Shown here: positions 1 to 8,763 of the stretch, one piece after another
Position numbering within the stretch: position 1 is the first letter of the stretch
Layout of the letters: each line of letters opens with the position of its first letter
Assembly: GCF_003259375.1 (NCBI RefSeq)
Contig: NZ_QLLN01000007.1
Location: forward strand, 248,001-312,000
Length of the DNA: 64,000 bases
Reading direction: 5' to 3'
DNA from: Arenibacter echinorum
GTDB lineage: Bacteria; Bacteroidota; Bacteroidia; Flavobacteriales; Flavobacteriaceae
Translations under genes and position numbers: made by a program
Notes under the pieces: generated by a model
What the model was told of the DNA's origin: nothing
Databases searched by the model: none
The model's input: the letters and a program-made list of their open reading frames with translations, nothing else

Positions 1-611
1 TTGAAATAGACAAACCTACGGCCGAAGAAATACACAATCTATTTTGCGAAGTGGTAATTGCCCCTAGCTACACCCCAGTGGCCCTGGACATCTTAAAAGG
101 CAAGAAAAATAGAATCATTCTGGTACAGAATGAAGTTGACCTTCCGAAAACGACGGTCAGAACTTGTTTAAACGGAGTTTTAGTTCAGGAAAAAGATGAA
201 AAGACCGATAAAATTTCCGACCTTACCAATGCTACCAATAAAAAACCTACAGATAGGGAACTGGAAGATTTGATCTTTGCTTCAAAATTGTGTAAACACA
301 CCAAAAGTAACACCATTGTTCTTGCTAAAAACAAACAGTTGTGCGCCAGTGGAACAGGCCAAACTTCTCGTGTAGATGCCCTAAACCAAGCTATCCACAA
401 AGCACAGTCCTTCAATTTTGATCTAAATGGAGCTGTATTGGCCAGTGATGCCTTCTTTCCATTTCCAGATTGTGTAGAAATTGCGCATAAAAGTGGAGTA
501 ACCAGCGTTATACAGCCTGGAGGTTCCATCAAGGATCAACTTAGCATCGATTATTGTAATGAAAATGGAATTGCAATGGTAATGACCGGCACACGTCATT
601 TTAAACATTAA
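1..611 (+). CDS. purH: Bifunctional purine biosynthesis protein PurH, C-terminal part (5' end outside window)
   Basis: This is the last ~202 codons of PurH; the reading frame is open from base 3 to the TAA at 609-611. PurH performs the last two steps of IMP synthesis in the cytoplasm: formylation of AICAR from 10-formyl-tetrahydrofolate, then cyclisation. Only the AICAR transformylase end is present. The visible family blocks are GTGQTSRVDA, ASDAFFPFPD, QPGGSIKD and the closing TGTRHFKH, which matches the usual end of the family. The full protein is normally about 510 residues, so some 300 residues lie upstream of the window. The gene is followed 55 bp later by mreB on the same strand, a neighbourhood I recall as common in Flavobacteriia. 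Identification is confident; the enzyme cannot be checked for its N-terminal cyclohydrolase half. Confidence 0.95.
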   Translation, partial: EIDKPTAEEIHNLFCEVVIAPSYTPVALDILKGKKNRIILVQNEVDLPKTTVRTCLNGVLVQEKDEKTDKISDLTNATNKKPTDRELEDLIFASKLCKHTKSNTIVLAKNKQLCASGTGQTSRVDALNQAIHKAQSFNFDLNGAVLASDAFFPFPDCVEIAHKSGVTSVIQPGGSIKDQLSIDYCNENGIAMVMTGTRHFKH

Positions 612-666
612 TTTTATTACTTTTAACGATCAAACTGACATTTAAACCGAAATATAACAACATATA

Positions 667-1695
667 ATGGGATTCTTTGATTTCTTAACCGAGGAGATTG
701 CAATAGACTTAGGTACTGCCAACACCCTCATCATTCACAACGACAAAGTGGTGGTAGACAGTCCATCTATTGTAGCTAGGGACAGAATAAGTGGAAAAAT
801 AATTGCCGTTGGCAAGGAAGCCAATATGATGCAAGGAAAGACCCATGAAAATATAAAGACCATACGTCCATTGAAGGACGGGGTTATTGCAGATTTTGAT
901 GCCTCTGAAAAGATGATCAATATGTTCATCAAGAACATACCTGCGTTAAAGAAAAAGTGGTTTCCACCGGCATTGAGAATGGTGATCTGTATCCCTTCGG
1001 GAATTACAGAGGTTGAAATGCGTGCCGTTAAGGAGTCCGCTGAGCGTGTTAACGGAAAAGAGGTCTATCTTATTCATGAGCCAATGGCAGCTGCTATTGG
1101 TATCGGCTTGGATATAATGCAACCCAAAGGGAACATGATCGTTGATATAGGGGGTGGTACAACCGAAATTGCAGTAATTGCCTTGGGCGGAATTGTTTGC
1201 GACAAATCGGTCAAGATTGCAGGAGACGTTTTCACAAACGACATTATTTATTACATGCGTACGCAACACAACCTTTATGTTGGGGAGAGTACCGCAGAGA
1301 ATATAAAGATTACCATTGGATCCGCTACAGAAGATTTACAGACCCCTCCGGACGAAATGTCCGTTCAAGGTAGAGATCTACTAACGGGTAAACCAAAACA
1401 AGTATCCATTTCCTACCGAGAAATAGCCAAGGCCTTGGATAAATCCATTCTAAGGGTAGAGGATGCCGTTATGGAAACCCTTTCACAAACACCTCCCGAA
1501 CTGGCAGCGGATATCTATAATACAGGTATTTATTTAGCTGGTGGTGGATCCATGTTAAGGGGACTTGACAGACGTTTGTCCCAAAAAACAGATTTGCCGG
1601 TATATATAGCGGAAGATCCACTAAGGGCAGTTGTAAGGGGTACCGGTATTGCTTTAAAAAACTTGGAGCGATATAAGAGTATTTTAATTAAATAG
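667..1695 (+). CDS. mreB: Rod-shape-determining protein MreB (actin homologue)
   Basis: MreB polymerises on the inner face of the cytoplasmic membrane and guides the elongation machinery of peptidoglycan synthesis. The 342-residue length is normal. The actin-fold nucleotide-binding loops are visible: phosphate-1 at residues 13-20 (IDLGTANT), phosphate-2 at 160-168 (DIGGGTTEI) and the adenosine loop near 291-295 (AGGGS). The N-terminal MGFFDFLTEE, an amphipathic start ahead of the first strand, supports the chosen ATG. It begins the elongasome cluster, but 119 bp separate it from mreC and this gap holds a hairpin, so it may also be transcribed or terminated on its own. MreB is usually needed in larger amounts than MreC, which would fit. 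Confidence 0.97.
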   Translation: MGFFDFLTEEIAIDLGTANTLIIHNDKVVVDSPSIVARDRISGKIIAVGKEANMMQGKTHENIKTIRPLKDGVIADFDASEKMINMFIKNIPALKKKWFPPALRMVICIPSGITEVEMRAVKESAERVNGKEVYLIHEPMAAAIGIGLDIMQPKGNMIVDIGGGTTEIAVIALGGIVCDKSVKIAGDVFTNDIIYYMRTQHNLYVGESTAENIKITIGSATEDLQTPPDEMSVQGRDLLTGKPKQVSISYREIAKALDKSILRVEDAVMETLSQTPPELAADIYNTGIYLAGGGSMLRGLDRRLSQKTDLPVYIAEDPLRAVVRGTGIALKNLERYKSILIK

Positions 1696-1757
1696 TTTAT
1701 TTAATACTCTACGACAATCGGCAATACCGTTTTAATAGGTTTCAAATAGCTAACAGG

Positions 1758-1792
1758 CCTTAATTCCTTACTGGGTATTTGCCCAATTAAGG
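1758..1792 (+). terminator. Hairpin between mreB and mreC, possible attenuator
   Basis: An 8-bp perfect inverted repeat, CCTTAATT (1758-1765) and AATTAAGG (1785-1792), encloses 19 nt and is followed directly by TTTT. A GGG/CCC pair inside the loop (1773-1775 and 1782-1784) could extend the fold. The stem is AT-rich and the T run is short, so this looks more like a partial terminator or RNA-processing site than a strong stop. It could lower mreC-rodA expression relative to mreB; that role is inference. Confidence 0.4.
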
Positions 1793-1814
1793 TTTTACAA
1801 AACAATTTAAGTGA

Positions 1815-2636
1815 ATGCGGCAGATTATCAACTTTATATTAAGATATAAAAATTTCTTGCTCTATCTTTTCCTGTTGATTATATCTTTGGCGCTTACCGT
1901 ACAATCCCATTCCTATCACCGTTCCAAATACTTTAATTCCTCGAACTGGCTAACAGGAAATATCTATGAGACCACGAGCAATATAACCACCTATTTTGGT
2001 CTAGGTGAGGAAAATAAAAAATTAGTAGAGGAAAATAAACGATTGCGGAACCTTCTTTTTAACCAAAAAAAGGAAGATTCCATGCAATTGGACACGACCA
2101 ATATTACTTACAGGGTATTAGCTTCCCAAGTAATCAAGAACAGTTATAGCCTGCCTAGAAACTATATTACGATCAAGAAAGGAAGTGCAGATGGTATAAA
2201 ACCCGATATGGGAGTTATAACTGCCAATGGGATCCTTGGAATAGTAGAAAATACATCCAAAAATTTTGCAACGGTACAGAGTATTCTGAATACCAAATCC
2301 AGGATCAACGCAAAAATCAAGAACACCAACCATTACGGTTCATTGGTTTGGGACACAAAGGACTATAACACCGTACAACTGGCCGACGTTGAAAGATTGG
2401 TACCTATAAAAATTGGTGACACCATAGTTACGGGTGCCAGTTCCAGCATCTTTCCTGAAAATATTCCTATAGGGATCATCAAGAATTTTGATCTGAACAA
2501 TTCCCAAAGCTCATATAGTATAGACATTAAGCTCTTTAACAACATGGCCGCAGTTAGGAGCATTTACATCATAGAAAACGTACAACGGGAGGAAATAATA
2601 GAATTAGAAGCCAAGACCAATAATGATTCGCAATAG
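1815..2636 (+). CDS. mreC: Rod-shape-determining protein MreC
   Basis: MreC is a single-pass membrane protein whose periplasmic part links MreB and MreD to the transpeptidase PBP2. This 273-residue protein has an N-terminal hydrophobic segment at about residues 11-30, then a charged stretch rich in Glu, Lys and Leu at about 60-85 that reads as the usual dimerising coiled coil, followed by the beta-rich domain with the family-like segment GIVENTSKNFATVQSI. The ATG at 1815 gives a short cytoplasmic lead before the membrane segment and is the natural start. Its 3' end overlaps mreD by 14 bases, suggesting translational coupling. Confidence 0.93.
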   Translation: MRQIINFILRYKNFLLYLFLLIISLALTVQSHSYHRSKYFNSSNWLTGNIYETTSNITTYFGLGEENKKLVEENKRLRNLLFNQKKEDSMQLDTTNITYRVLASQVIKNSYSLPRNYITIKKGSADGIKPDMGVITANGILGIVENTSKNFATVQSILNTKSRINAKIKNTNHYGSLVWDTKDYNTVQLADVERLVPIKIGDTIVTGASSSIFPENIPIGIIKNFDLNNSQSSYSIDIKLFNNMAAVRSIYIIENVQREEIIELEAKTNNDSQ

Positions 2637-3132
2637 CTACTTTATTAACATAATTAGATTTGTACTATTAATTTTGGTGCAGGTATTGGTTTTTAATAAG
2701 CTCAATTTTTTTGGATATATAAATCCAATGGTGTATATTTTATTTCTCTATTGGTATCCCATTAAGGAAAAAAGACAATTGTTTCTACTGTTAAGTTTTC
2801 TCCTTGGTTTCTTAATAGATTTATTTTCGGACACCGTTGCCATTCATGCAGCAGCCACCGTTACCATTGCCTATTTAAGACCAACCATAATGCGCTTTTG
2901 CTTTGGGGTGAATTATGAATTTCAAAATTTTAAACTAACCAACACCACTAGGGCACAACAAATTACATTTTTAACGTTATTAATTATAATACACCATTTA
3001 GTTTTCTTTACCCTAGAAATTTTCAGTTTTGAAAATACACTGTTAATTTTGCAGAAAGTTTTAACTATCAGTATAGCCACCTTAATACTGTGCTTATTAT
3101 TAAGTTCCCTTTTTAGTGTAAAAAAAGAATGA
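2623..3132 (+). CDS. mreD: Rod-shape-determining protein MreD
   Basis: A 169-residue, very hydrophobic protein with about five membrane segments. MreD is poorly conserved in sequence, so the call leans on size, hydrophobic pattern and position: it sits between mreC (14-base overlap) and mrdA (4-base ATGA overlap) in the standard mreBCD-mrdA-rodA order. The segment LLGFLIDLFSDTVAIHAAA resembles the LxGLxxDxxxxxxxG region typical of the family. It acts in the cytoplasmic membrane as part of the elongation complex. The unusual features are only those expected of this family. Confidence 0.88.
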   Translation: MIRNSYFINIIRFVLLILVQVLVFNKLNFFGYINPMVYILFLYWYPIKEKRQLFLLLSFLLGFLIDLFSDTVAIHAAATVTIAYLRPTIMRFCFGVNYEFQNFKLTNTTRAQQITFLTLLIIIHHLVFFTLEIFSFENTLLILQKVLTISIATLILCLLLSSLFSVKKE

Positions 3133-4997
3133 GAAAAATCCTATTATCCTCCATTATATTATTGGTCGGAATAACATTTATCGGCAGATTGTCCTATCTA
3201 CAGATATTTAGTTTTTCCCCGAATCAAATATTGGAAGATCCGGCTATAAAAGCAGTTTATGATTATCCGGAAAGGGGTTATATATATGATAGAAATGGGG
3301 AACTTCTGGTAGCAAACCAACCTGCCTATGACGTTATGGTTATTCCAAGGGAGGTAAAACCATTGGACACCCTTGAATTTTGCAACCTATTGGGAATTGA
3401 CAAAGAAAGGTTTGTGTCCCAACTAAAGAAAGCCAGGGTCTATTCCCCTAGACTTCCCTCTGTTTTGGTACCTCAGCTATCCAAAGAGGACTACGGAAGG
3501 CTTCAGGAAAAAATGCGCAGATTTGAAGGTTTCTATATTCAAAAAAGATCACTCCGATACTACGATACCAACAGTGGCGCCAACGTTTTGGGATACATCA
3601 GCGAAGTTAACGAATGGGATCTAGAAAGAAACCCATCCTACGCTGCGGGAGAATTAAAGGGAACTACCGGTATTGAAAAAGAATACGAGACCATTCTAAG
3701 AGGTCGAAAAGGCGTAAAACATATCCAAAAAGACCGATTTAACAGGGATATTGGCCCATATAAGTCTGGATCCTTGGACACTCTTCCAGAACAGGGGAAA
3801 CAAATAACCGTCACCATAGATAAAATTCTTCAGGAATACGGGGAAAAGTTGATGACTGGAAAACATGGGGGAATAGTAGCTTTAGAACCGGCCTCCGGTG
3901 AGATATTGGCCTTAATTTCCGGTCCAACCTATGACCCAGCCCTATTAGTGGGTAGGGAAAGATCAAGGAATTACAGCAAATTACATTATGATACCATTTC
4001 AAAGCCCACCTTTGACCGTTCCATCTTGGCCTCTCAATCCCCTGGATCGCCATTTAAGACCATAAACGCCCTTGTTGCACTTCAAGAAGGTGCCATTACG
4101 CCCGAAACTACTTTTCATTGCTACAACGGTTTCTATGTTGGCAAAAGGAAAAGAGGCTGCCATTGCGGAGGAGGGACACGAAATTTAAATTCTGGTATAT
4201 ACCTATCCTGCAATGCCTATTTTGCTGGGGTTTTTCGCAAAATATATGACCAATTTCCAACTTCTGCAGAAGGTATGGATGCATGGGAAAAACATGTAAA
4301 AAGTTTTGGTCTAGGAACTTTTTTGGGATATGACCTACCCACTGGAAGACCGGGACGAATACCCAACAAGGAATATTACAACCGAATTTATGGGGAAAAC
4401 AGATGGTCCTCATCTACCATAATATCCAATTCCATAGGCCAGGGAGAAGTAGAGGTTACCCCTATTCAACTGGCCAACATGACCGCTGCCATTGCCAACA
4501 GAGGACATTACTTTACACCACATGTACTTAAAAAAATTGGAGCTGATGATATCAGTATCCCGGAATTCACTGAAGCCAAACATACCACTATTGATAAAAA
4601 ATATTTTGAACCGGTTGTACAGGGAATGGCCGAAGTATACAAAAAAGGTACGGCTGCAAGGCTTCAAATAGAGGGAATTGAAATTGCCGGTAAAACAGGA
4701 ACGGTAGAAAACTTCACAAGAATCAATGGGGAACGTACCCAACTCACGGACAACTCTGTTTTTGTTGCCTTTGCACCCGTGGACAATCCAAAAATAGCCA
4801 TTGCCGTGTACATTGAGAACGGATACTTTGGATCACGTTTTGCCGGTCACATTGCCTCCCTAATGATTGAAAAATATTTAAAAGGCGAAATAACCCGGGT
4901 CGACTTGGAAAAAAGAATGCTAGAAAAAACATTGGAAGCAGAATATGCCAAGCCTTATAGCGGAGAACCCTTTAAAATAAATGAGCGTGTCTGGTAA
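3129..4997 (+). CDS. mrdA: Penicillin-binding protein 2 (elongation transpeptidase)
   Basis: PBP2 cross-links peptidoglycan during cell elongation, working with the RodA polymerase. The 622-residue protein has one N-terminal membrane anchor (about residues 4-22), a dimerisation/pedestal domain and a C-terminal transpeptidase domain. All three penicillin-binding motifs are visible: S307-P-F-K310 (nucleophile and lysine), S360-C-N362, and K522-T-G524. The start overlaps mreD as ATGA, and the end overlaps rodA by 17 bases, so all genes of the cluster are likely co-translated. The catalytic set is complete; no sign of decay. Confidence 0.95.
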   Translation: MRKILLSSIILLVGITFIGRLSYLQIFSFSPNQILEDPAIKAVYDYPERGYIYDRNGELLVANQPAYDVMVIPREVKPLDTLEFCNLLGIDKERFVSQLKKARVYSPRLPSVLVPQLSKEDYGRLQEKMRRFEGFYIQKRSLRYYDTNSGANVLGYISEVNEWDLERNPSYAAGELKGTTGIEKEYETILRGRKGVKHIQKDRFNRDIGPYKSGSLDTLPEQGKQITVTIDKILQEYGEKLMTGKHGGIVALEPASGEILALISGPTYDPALLVGRERSRNYSKLHYDTISKPTFDRSILASQSPGSPFKTINALVALQEGAITPETTFHCYNGFYVGKRKRGCHCGGGTRNLNSGIYLSCNAYFAGVFRKIYDQFPTSAEGMDAWEKHVKSFGLGTFLGYDLPTGRPGRIPNKEYYNRIYGENRWSSSTIISNSIGQGEVEVTPIQLANMTAAIANRGHYFTPHVLKKIGADDISIPEFTEAKHTTIDKKYFEPVVQGMAEVYKKGTAARLQIEGIEIAGKTGTVENFTRINGERTQLTDNSVFVAFAPVDNPKIAIAVYIENGYFGSRFAGHIASLMIEKYLKGEITRVDLEKRMLEKTLEAEYAKPYSGEPFKINERVW

Positions 4998-6270
4998 AAG
5001 TGTCCTTAAGCGCCTGGATTGGTTTAGCGTTCTAATTTACATTTCCCTAGTTTTTATCGGTTGGATAAATATTTATTCCAGCACCTTTACAGACGACAAC
5101 CCGTCCATATTCAATTTTTCCTCATTACATGGAAAACAATTATTTTTTATAGGAACAAGTGCCGTATCCATTATTATTATCCTGGCTCTGGAAGCCAATT
5201 TCTACGAACGATTTTCCAGTCTGTTTTACATTATATCCATAGTATTGCTCTTGGGTCTTTTTATATTTGGCAAGACCATTGCTGGGGCGACCTCTTGGTA
5301 CGACCTCGGTTTTTTTAACCTACAACCCTCAGAATTTGCCAAAGTTGCCACCGCACTTGCCCTGGCAAAATATTTAAGTGATATACAGACAGATATAAAG
5401 CGGCAGAAGGACCAAATGATTGCCATTTTAATTATATTGATTCCCGCATTCCTGATCATTCCCCAGCCAGATCCAGGAAGTGCCCTAGTCTTCTTTGCCT
5501 TAATCTTTGTAATTTTTAGGGAAGGTCTTCCCCTATACTATCTTGGAATAGGGTTTATGGTAATTCTAATATTTATTTTAACCTTGATGTTCGGTACTAT
5601 TTGGGTAGGCATAATCCTTGGGCTATTATTGGCCTTGTTCCTCTTGTTAAAAAAGCCTTCTTTCAAGGTACCTATAATACCGGTTATCCTGATTTATGTG
5701 GCTATTGTTCTATTCTCCCTTTCGGTCAATTTTGTTTTTAATTCCGTTTTTGAACAAAGGCATAGGGATCGTTTCAGTCTTTGGCTTCGATTGGAAAAGG
5801 ACCCCAAGAAATTGGAAGAGATCCGTAAGGACATAGGCTACAATACCTATCAATCTGAAAAAGCCATTGAATCGGGCGGATTATCCGGTAAAGGATTTTT
5901 GGAAGGAACACGCACCAAAGGCGATTTTGTCCCCGAACAACATACAGATTACATATTTAGCACCGTTGGCGAGGAATGGGGATTTATGGGTACCGCTACA
6001 GTTGTCATTCTTTTTACCACCTTGCTATTACGGCTGGTCTACTTATCCGAGCGCCAAAAAAACGACTTTAGCCGTATGTACGGTTATGGGGTCATCTCCA
6101 TATTGTTTGTACATTATTTCATAAATATAGGTATGGTTACAGGAGTTCTGCCCACCATTGGAATACCACTGCCCTTTTTTAGTTATGGAGGTTCAGGTTT
6201 ATTGTTTTTTACGGCATTATTGTTCATTTTCCTTAAATTGGATGCCAATAGACTAAATGAACTGACTTAA
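4981..6270 (+). CDS. rodA: Peptidoglycan glycosyltransferase RodA
   Basis: A 429-residue SEDS-family membrane protein that polymerises glycan strands from lipid II together with PBP2. Around ten hydrophobic segments can be counted. Family signatures include NLQPSEFAKVATALALAKYL in the first third, EQHTDYIFSTVGEEWGFMG in the second half, and the final GIPLPFFSYGGSGLL, which is the classic FtsW/RodA/SpoVE signature. The start lies inside the end of mrdA (17-base overlap). The TAA end overlaps the stop of the convergent nuclease gene by 4 bases, so no room is left for a terminator between them. Confidence 0.95.
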   Translation: MSVSGKSVLKRLDWFSVLIYISLVFIGWINIYSSTFTDDNPSIFNFSSLHGKQLFFIGTSAVSIIIILALEANFYERFSSLFYIISIVLLLGLFIFGKTIAGATSWYDLGFFNLQPSEFAKVATALALAKYLSDIQTDIKRQKDQMIAILIILIPAFLIIPQPDPGSALVFFALIFVIFREGLPLYYLGIGFMVILIFILTLMFGTIWVGIILGLLLALFLLLKKPSFKVPIIPVILIYVAIVLFSLSVNFVFNSVFEQRHRDRFSLWLRLEKDPKKLEEIRKDIGYNTYQSEKAIESGGLSGKGFLEGTRTKGDFVPEQHTDYIFSTVGEEWGFMGTATVVILFTTLLLRLVYLSERQKNDFSRMYGYGVISILFVHYFINIGMVTGVLPTIGIPLPFFSYGGSGLLFFTALLFIFLKLDANRLNELT

Positions 6271-7079
6271 AATTTCCAACCGCCAGTACTTATGTTGGCT
6301 TCCAAAAAATCTTCTTGATTATCTGGCAAATTAGGAAAGAAATCGATTCCCGTCATTTTTTCAAGGGAATCCACAGGGACCACGAATTGATTTAATTTTC
6401 TGGTATCTTCCTTGTTGGGAAAAAGAAATCCTATAATCTTTAGATTATCCCCCTGCCCTTTAGCCACGATTTTATAAAAGTATTTTGGAACGGCCACATC
6501 CTCCTCGCCTATACTAGGCAAGCCTCCTTCCAAAACTCCCGCAGTGACAACAAATAATGGTCCGTCCTTTCTGGCCCAATATCTAATCTGTTGCTCCAAC
6601 CTATTCCAGACTCCTGCGTTAAAAACCCTATCCTGTGGAGTAATATTGCTTGTATAAAAAGTTTCATTATAGGCGTTTTTAGAGAATCTACGATCCCCTG
6701 CCGGACACAAATGGCCCCTATCATATCCAGAACCTTTATAGTTCCTCCAATCTGCCGATTTACTGCTCACCATAGGATCCTCAATAAAAAGTGGTCTTTT
6801 CCTATCATCATTGGTTAAATGGGATTTCTCCAAAACATAGGCCACCCACTCTGCCTGTTCATAAGCTTCGTTATAGGATAGGGCAAAATGGGCGTGCTGC
6901 ACTATTTCACCAGTGGTGGAACTAGGCCATAACCATTGAGGAATTTCTGTCCTTCGCCCCTCCCCTTCAGGTAAGGAATAAGAGGCAGGAGTATAAAAAT
7001 TCTCGAATATCCAAAATAGGACCACACAAACCAACAACAGGGTAGTATAAATTATCCTATTTTTCCTATATTTATTCAT
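6267..7079 (-). CDS. DNA/RNA non-specific endonuclease (NUC family), membrane-anchored or secreted
   Basis: A sugar-non-specific nuclease of the Serratia type that cleaves DNA and RNA with a metal and a catalytic His. The signature YDRGHLCPAGDRRF is at about residues 119-132, containing the DRGH box with its catalytic His, and is followed by NITPQDRVFNAGVWNRLE with the metal-binding Asn region. The first 30 residues hold one hydrophobic segment without a clear signal-peptidase site, so the enzyme is either anchored facing the periplasm or exported. I chose the ATG at 7079, which gives MNKYRKNR before the hydrophobic stretch; an in-frame start 27 bases upstream is possible but adds an odd hydrophobic lead. 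Likely roles are nutrient or phosphate scavenging from DNA. It converges on rodA. Confidence 0.88.
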   Translation of the reverse strand: MNKYRKNRIIYTTLLLVCVVLFWIFENFYTPASYSLPEGEGRRTEIPQWLWPSSTTGEIVQHAHFALSYNEAYEQAEWVAYVLEKSHLTNDDRKRPLFIEDPMVSSKSADWRNYKGSGYDRGHLCPAGDRRFSKNAYNETFYTSNITPQDRVFNAGVWNRLEQQIRYWARKDGPLFVVTAGVLEGGLPSIGEEDVAVPKYFYKIVAKGQGDNLKIIGFLFPNKEDTRKLNQFVVPVDSLEKMTGIDFFPNLPDNQEDFLEANISTGGWKF

Positions 7080-7130
7080 AGTGTAAATATAGATTAAAAC
7101 TACCATTTGGGAATTTCCTTAGGTGTAAGT

Positions 7131-7153
7131 ATTGGTCTTTTTGTACGACCAAT
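7131..7153. promoter_or_regulatory. Inverted repeat in the nuclease/msrB divergent region
   Basis: A perfect 7-bp inverted repeat, ATTGGTC (7131-7137) and GACCAAT (7147-7153), with a 9-nt spacer. It lies in the 192-bp gap between two divergent genes, so it could be an operator for a dimeric regulator. There is no T run after it, which argues against a terminator. I could not find a second copy in the window. Confidence 0.25.
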
Positions 7154-7271
7154 TTCTAGTACAAAAATGTTGATGGCAAAATCTTTTTTAACACTCCCTA
7201 TGCCGCCAAAGACATATATTTTATACAATACCGATTACTACATAAATAATAAAAAAGAAAGGAAAATATAC

Positions 7272-7736
7272 ATGCTGACTTGGAAAGATATTATTAATTA
7301 CAGTGTTAAGGGAAACCCACTACCCGATAAAAGAGTGGAAAAAACAGAAGAGGAATGGCGAGAACTACTAACTCCCGAACAATTTAGGATTACAAGAAAC
7401 AAGGGTACCGAAGCACCACATAGCGGTGCGCTATGTAGTAGCCATGAGGCGGGGAAATACAGTTGTATATGTTGCGAAACCCCCTTATTCGATTCGACCA
7501 TAAAATTTAATTCGGGCACCGGCTGGCCAAGTTTTACACAGCCCATAAATGAAAACGCCATTAAGTACCACAAGGACACTTCTTTTGGTATGGTAAGGGT
7601 AGAAGTAATGTGCAATACCTGTGATGCCCATTTGGGACATGTGTTTCCGGACGGACCAGAACCCAGTGGCTTGCGTTATTGTATTAATTCAGAATCTATG
7701 AAAATAGTTAAAGAAAGGGTATCAGATGAGCAGTAA
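7272..7736 (+). CDS. msrB: Peptide-methionine (R)-S-oxide reductase MsrB
   Basis: MsrB reduces the R-epimer of methionine sulfoxide in proteins. The 154-residue protein shows the family blocks in order: two zinc cysteines in CICC, the SGTGWPSF block, the second zinc pair in CNTCDAHLGHVF, and the catalytic Cys at about residue 137 in RYCINS. The frame is open further upstream, but the ATG at 7272 (MLTWKDII) gives the usual family length and avoids a low-quality leader, so I chose it. There is no signal peptide, so it acts in the cytoplasm. The end overlaps msrA by 11 bases; both epimers of oxidised Met would be repaired by one transcript. Confidence 0.95.
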   Translation: MLTWKDIINYSVKGNPLPDKRVEKTEEEWRELLTPEQFRITRNKGTEAPHSGALCSSHEAGKYSCICCETPLFDSTIKFNSGTGWPSFTQPINENAIKYHKDTSFGMVRVEVMCNTCDAHLGHVFPDGPEPSGLRYCINSESMKIVKERVSDEQ

Positions 7737-8277
7737 AAAAATAGAAACAGCTACCGTAGGAGGTGGATGCTTTTGGTGTGTAGAAGCCATTTTCCAAGAA
7801 GTCAATGGTGTACAAAAGGTAATTTCAGGATATACTGGTGGAAATGCTCCGGGCAAGCCAACTTATAGGGAGGTTTGTTCCGGTCTAACAGGACATGCGG
7901 AAGTGGTACAAATAACATATGACGCCAATATCATCTCCTATGAGGACATTTTGGTCATTTTTATGACCACCCATGACCCTACCACCTTAAATAGACAGGG
8001 AGCAGATGTAGGTACACAATATCGATCTGTAGTATACTATCACAATGACACCCAAAAAGAAATTGCCGGGTTGGTCCTTAAGGAAGTTGCACCATATTAC
8101 GAGCAAGCCATTGTTACGGAAATAAGTCCTTTGGAAACCTTTTATGAAGCAGAGGAATATCACCAGGATTATTATAGAAACAATCAGTCTCAAGGCTACT
8201 GCAGCGCCGTTATTTCCCCAAAACTAAGCAAGCTGAGGAAAATGCATGCAGATAAAATTAAAAAAACAAAAGTTTAG
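7726..8277 (+). CDS. msrA: Peptide-methionine (S)-S-oxide reductase MsrA
   Basis: MsrA reduces the S-epimer of methionine sulfoxide. The catalytic motif GGGCFWC is at residues 12-18, with the reactive Cys at 15; further family blocks are GYTGG, GHAEVVQITYD and QYRSVVYYH. At 183 residues it is a normal single-domain MsrA, not the MsrA-MsrB fusion seen in some bacteria, although the two genes overlap by 11 bases. It lacks a signal peptide. After it there are 209 bp without a convincing gene before the small GNAT gene. Confidence 0.96.
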   Translation: MSSKKIETATVGGGCFWCVEAIFQEVNGVQKVISGYTGGNAPGKPTYREVCSGLTGHAEVVQITYDANIISYEDILVIFMTTHDPTTLNRQGADVGTQYRSVVYYHNDTQKEIAGLVLKEVAPYYEQAIVTEISPLETFYEAEEYHQDYYRNNQSQGYCSAVISPKLSKLRKMHADKIKKTKV

Positions 8278-8486
8278 GAAAACCTAACTCTTGTAATTGG
8301 CTGGTTTGGGAATAATTACAAGGGCATCCTACAAAGCAGATAACTTAAGGCTTATATTTAATTTTGGCATATTCCGTATTTATCCGAAACAAGTGGTAAT
8401 AAAAACCAATTCCGACTTATTTGGAAATATAGCCCATCAAACTTTACAGGGAGTAAATAATTCGCAACAACATAAATACATTTAAT

Positions 8487-8756
8487 TTGACAGTACAGCA
8501 CGAAAAAGATAACAGTAGATTTACCATGGCTATTAATGGCGAAATTGCCATAGTGGAATACCAGTTGAGGGATGATAAAATGTATTTGACCTATTCGGAG
8601 GTACCTATAAAACTTAGGGGAAAAGGATATGGTAAGGAACTAGTGGAAGGCACCTTTGAACAATTGACAAAAGAGGGGTATAAGGCGGTTGCCGTGTGCT
8701 CCTACATAAAGGCTGTTGCCAGGAGAAGTGAAAAATGGAACTCGATAATTGAATAA
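8487..8756 (+). CDS. Small GNAT-type N-acetyltransferase (YjdJ-like)
   Basis: An 89-residue protein of the short GNAT class. The sequence runs AIVEYQLRDDKMYLTYSEV, then the acetyl-CoA pyrophosphate-binding motif KLRGKGYGKELVEG (R/Q-x-x-G-x-G/A), then VAVCSYIKAVARR, matching the layout of this small family. The start is a TTG at 8487; the first in-frame ATG (8526) would remove the first strand, so TTG is preferred. Substrates of this family are mostly unknown. It lies 7 bp upstream of selO on the same strand, so they are probably co-transcribed. Confidence 0.8.
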   Translation: MTVQHEKDNSRFTMAINGEIAIVEYQLRDDKMYLTYSEVPIKLRGKGYGKELVEGTFEQLTKEGYKAVAVCSYIKAVARRSEKWNSIIE

Positions 8757-8763
8757 ACACCCT

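Noticed and set aside
8297-8485. Open frame of 62 codons between msrA and the small GNAT gene
   Set aside because: Its amino-acid pattern is not protein-like, it has no family resemblance and it covers AT-rich spacer DNA.
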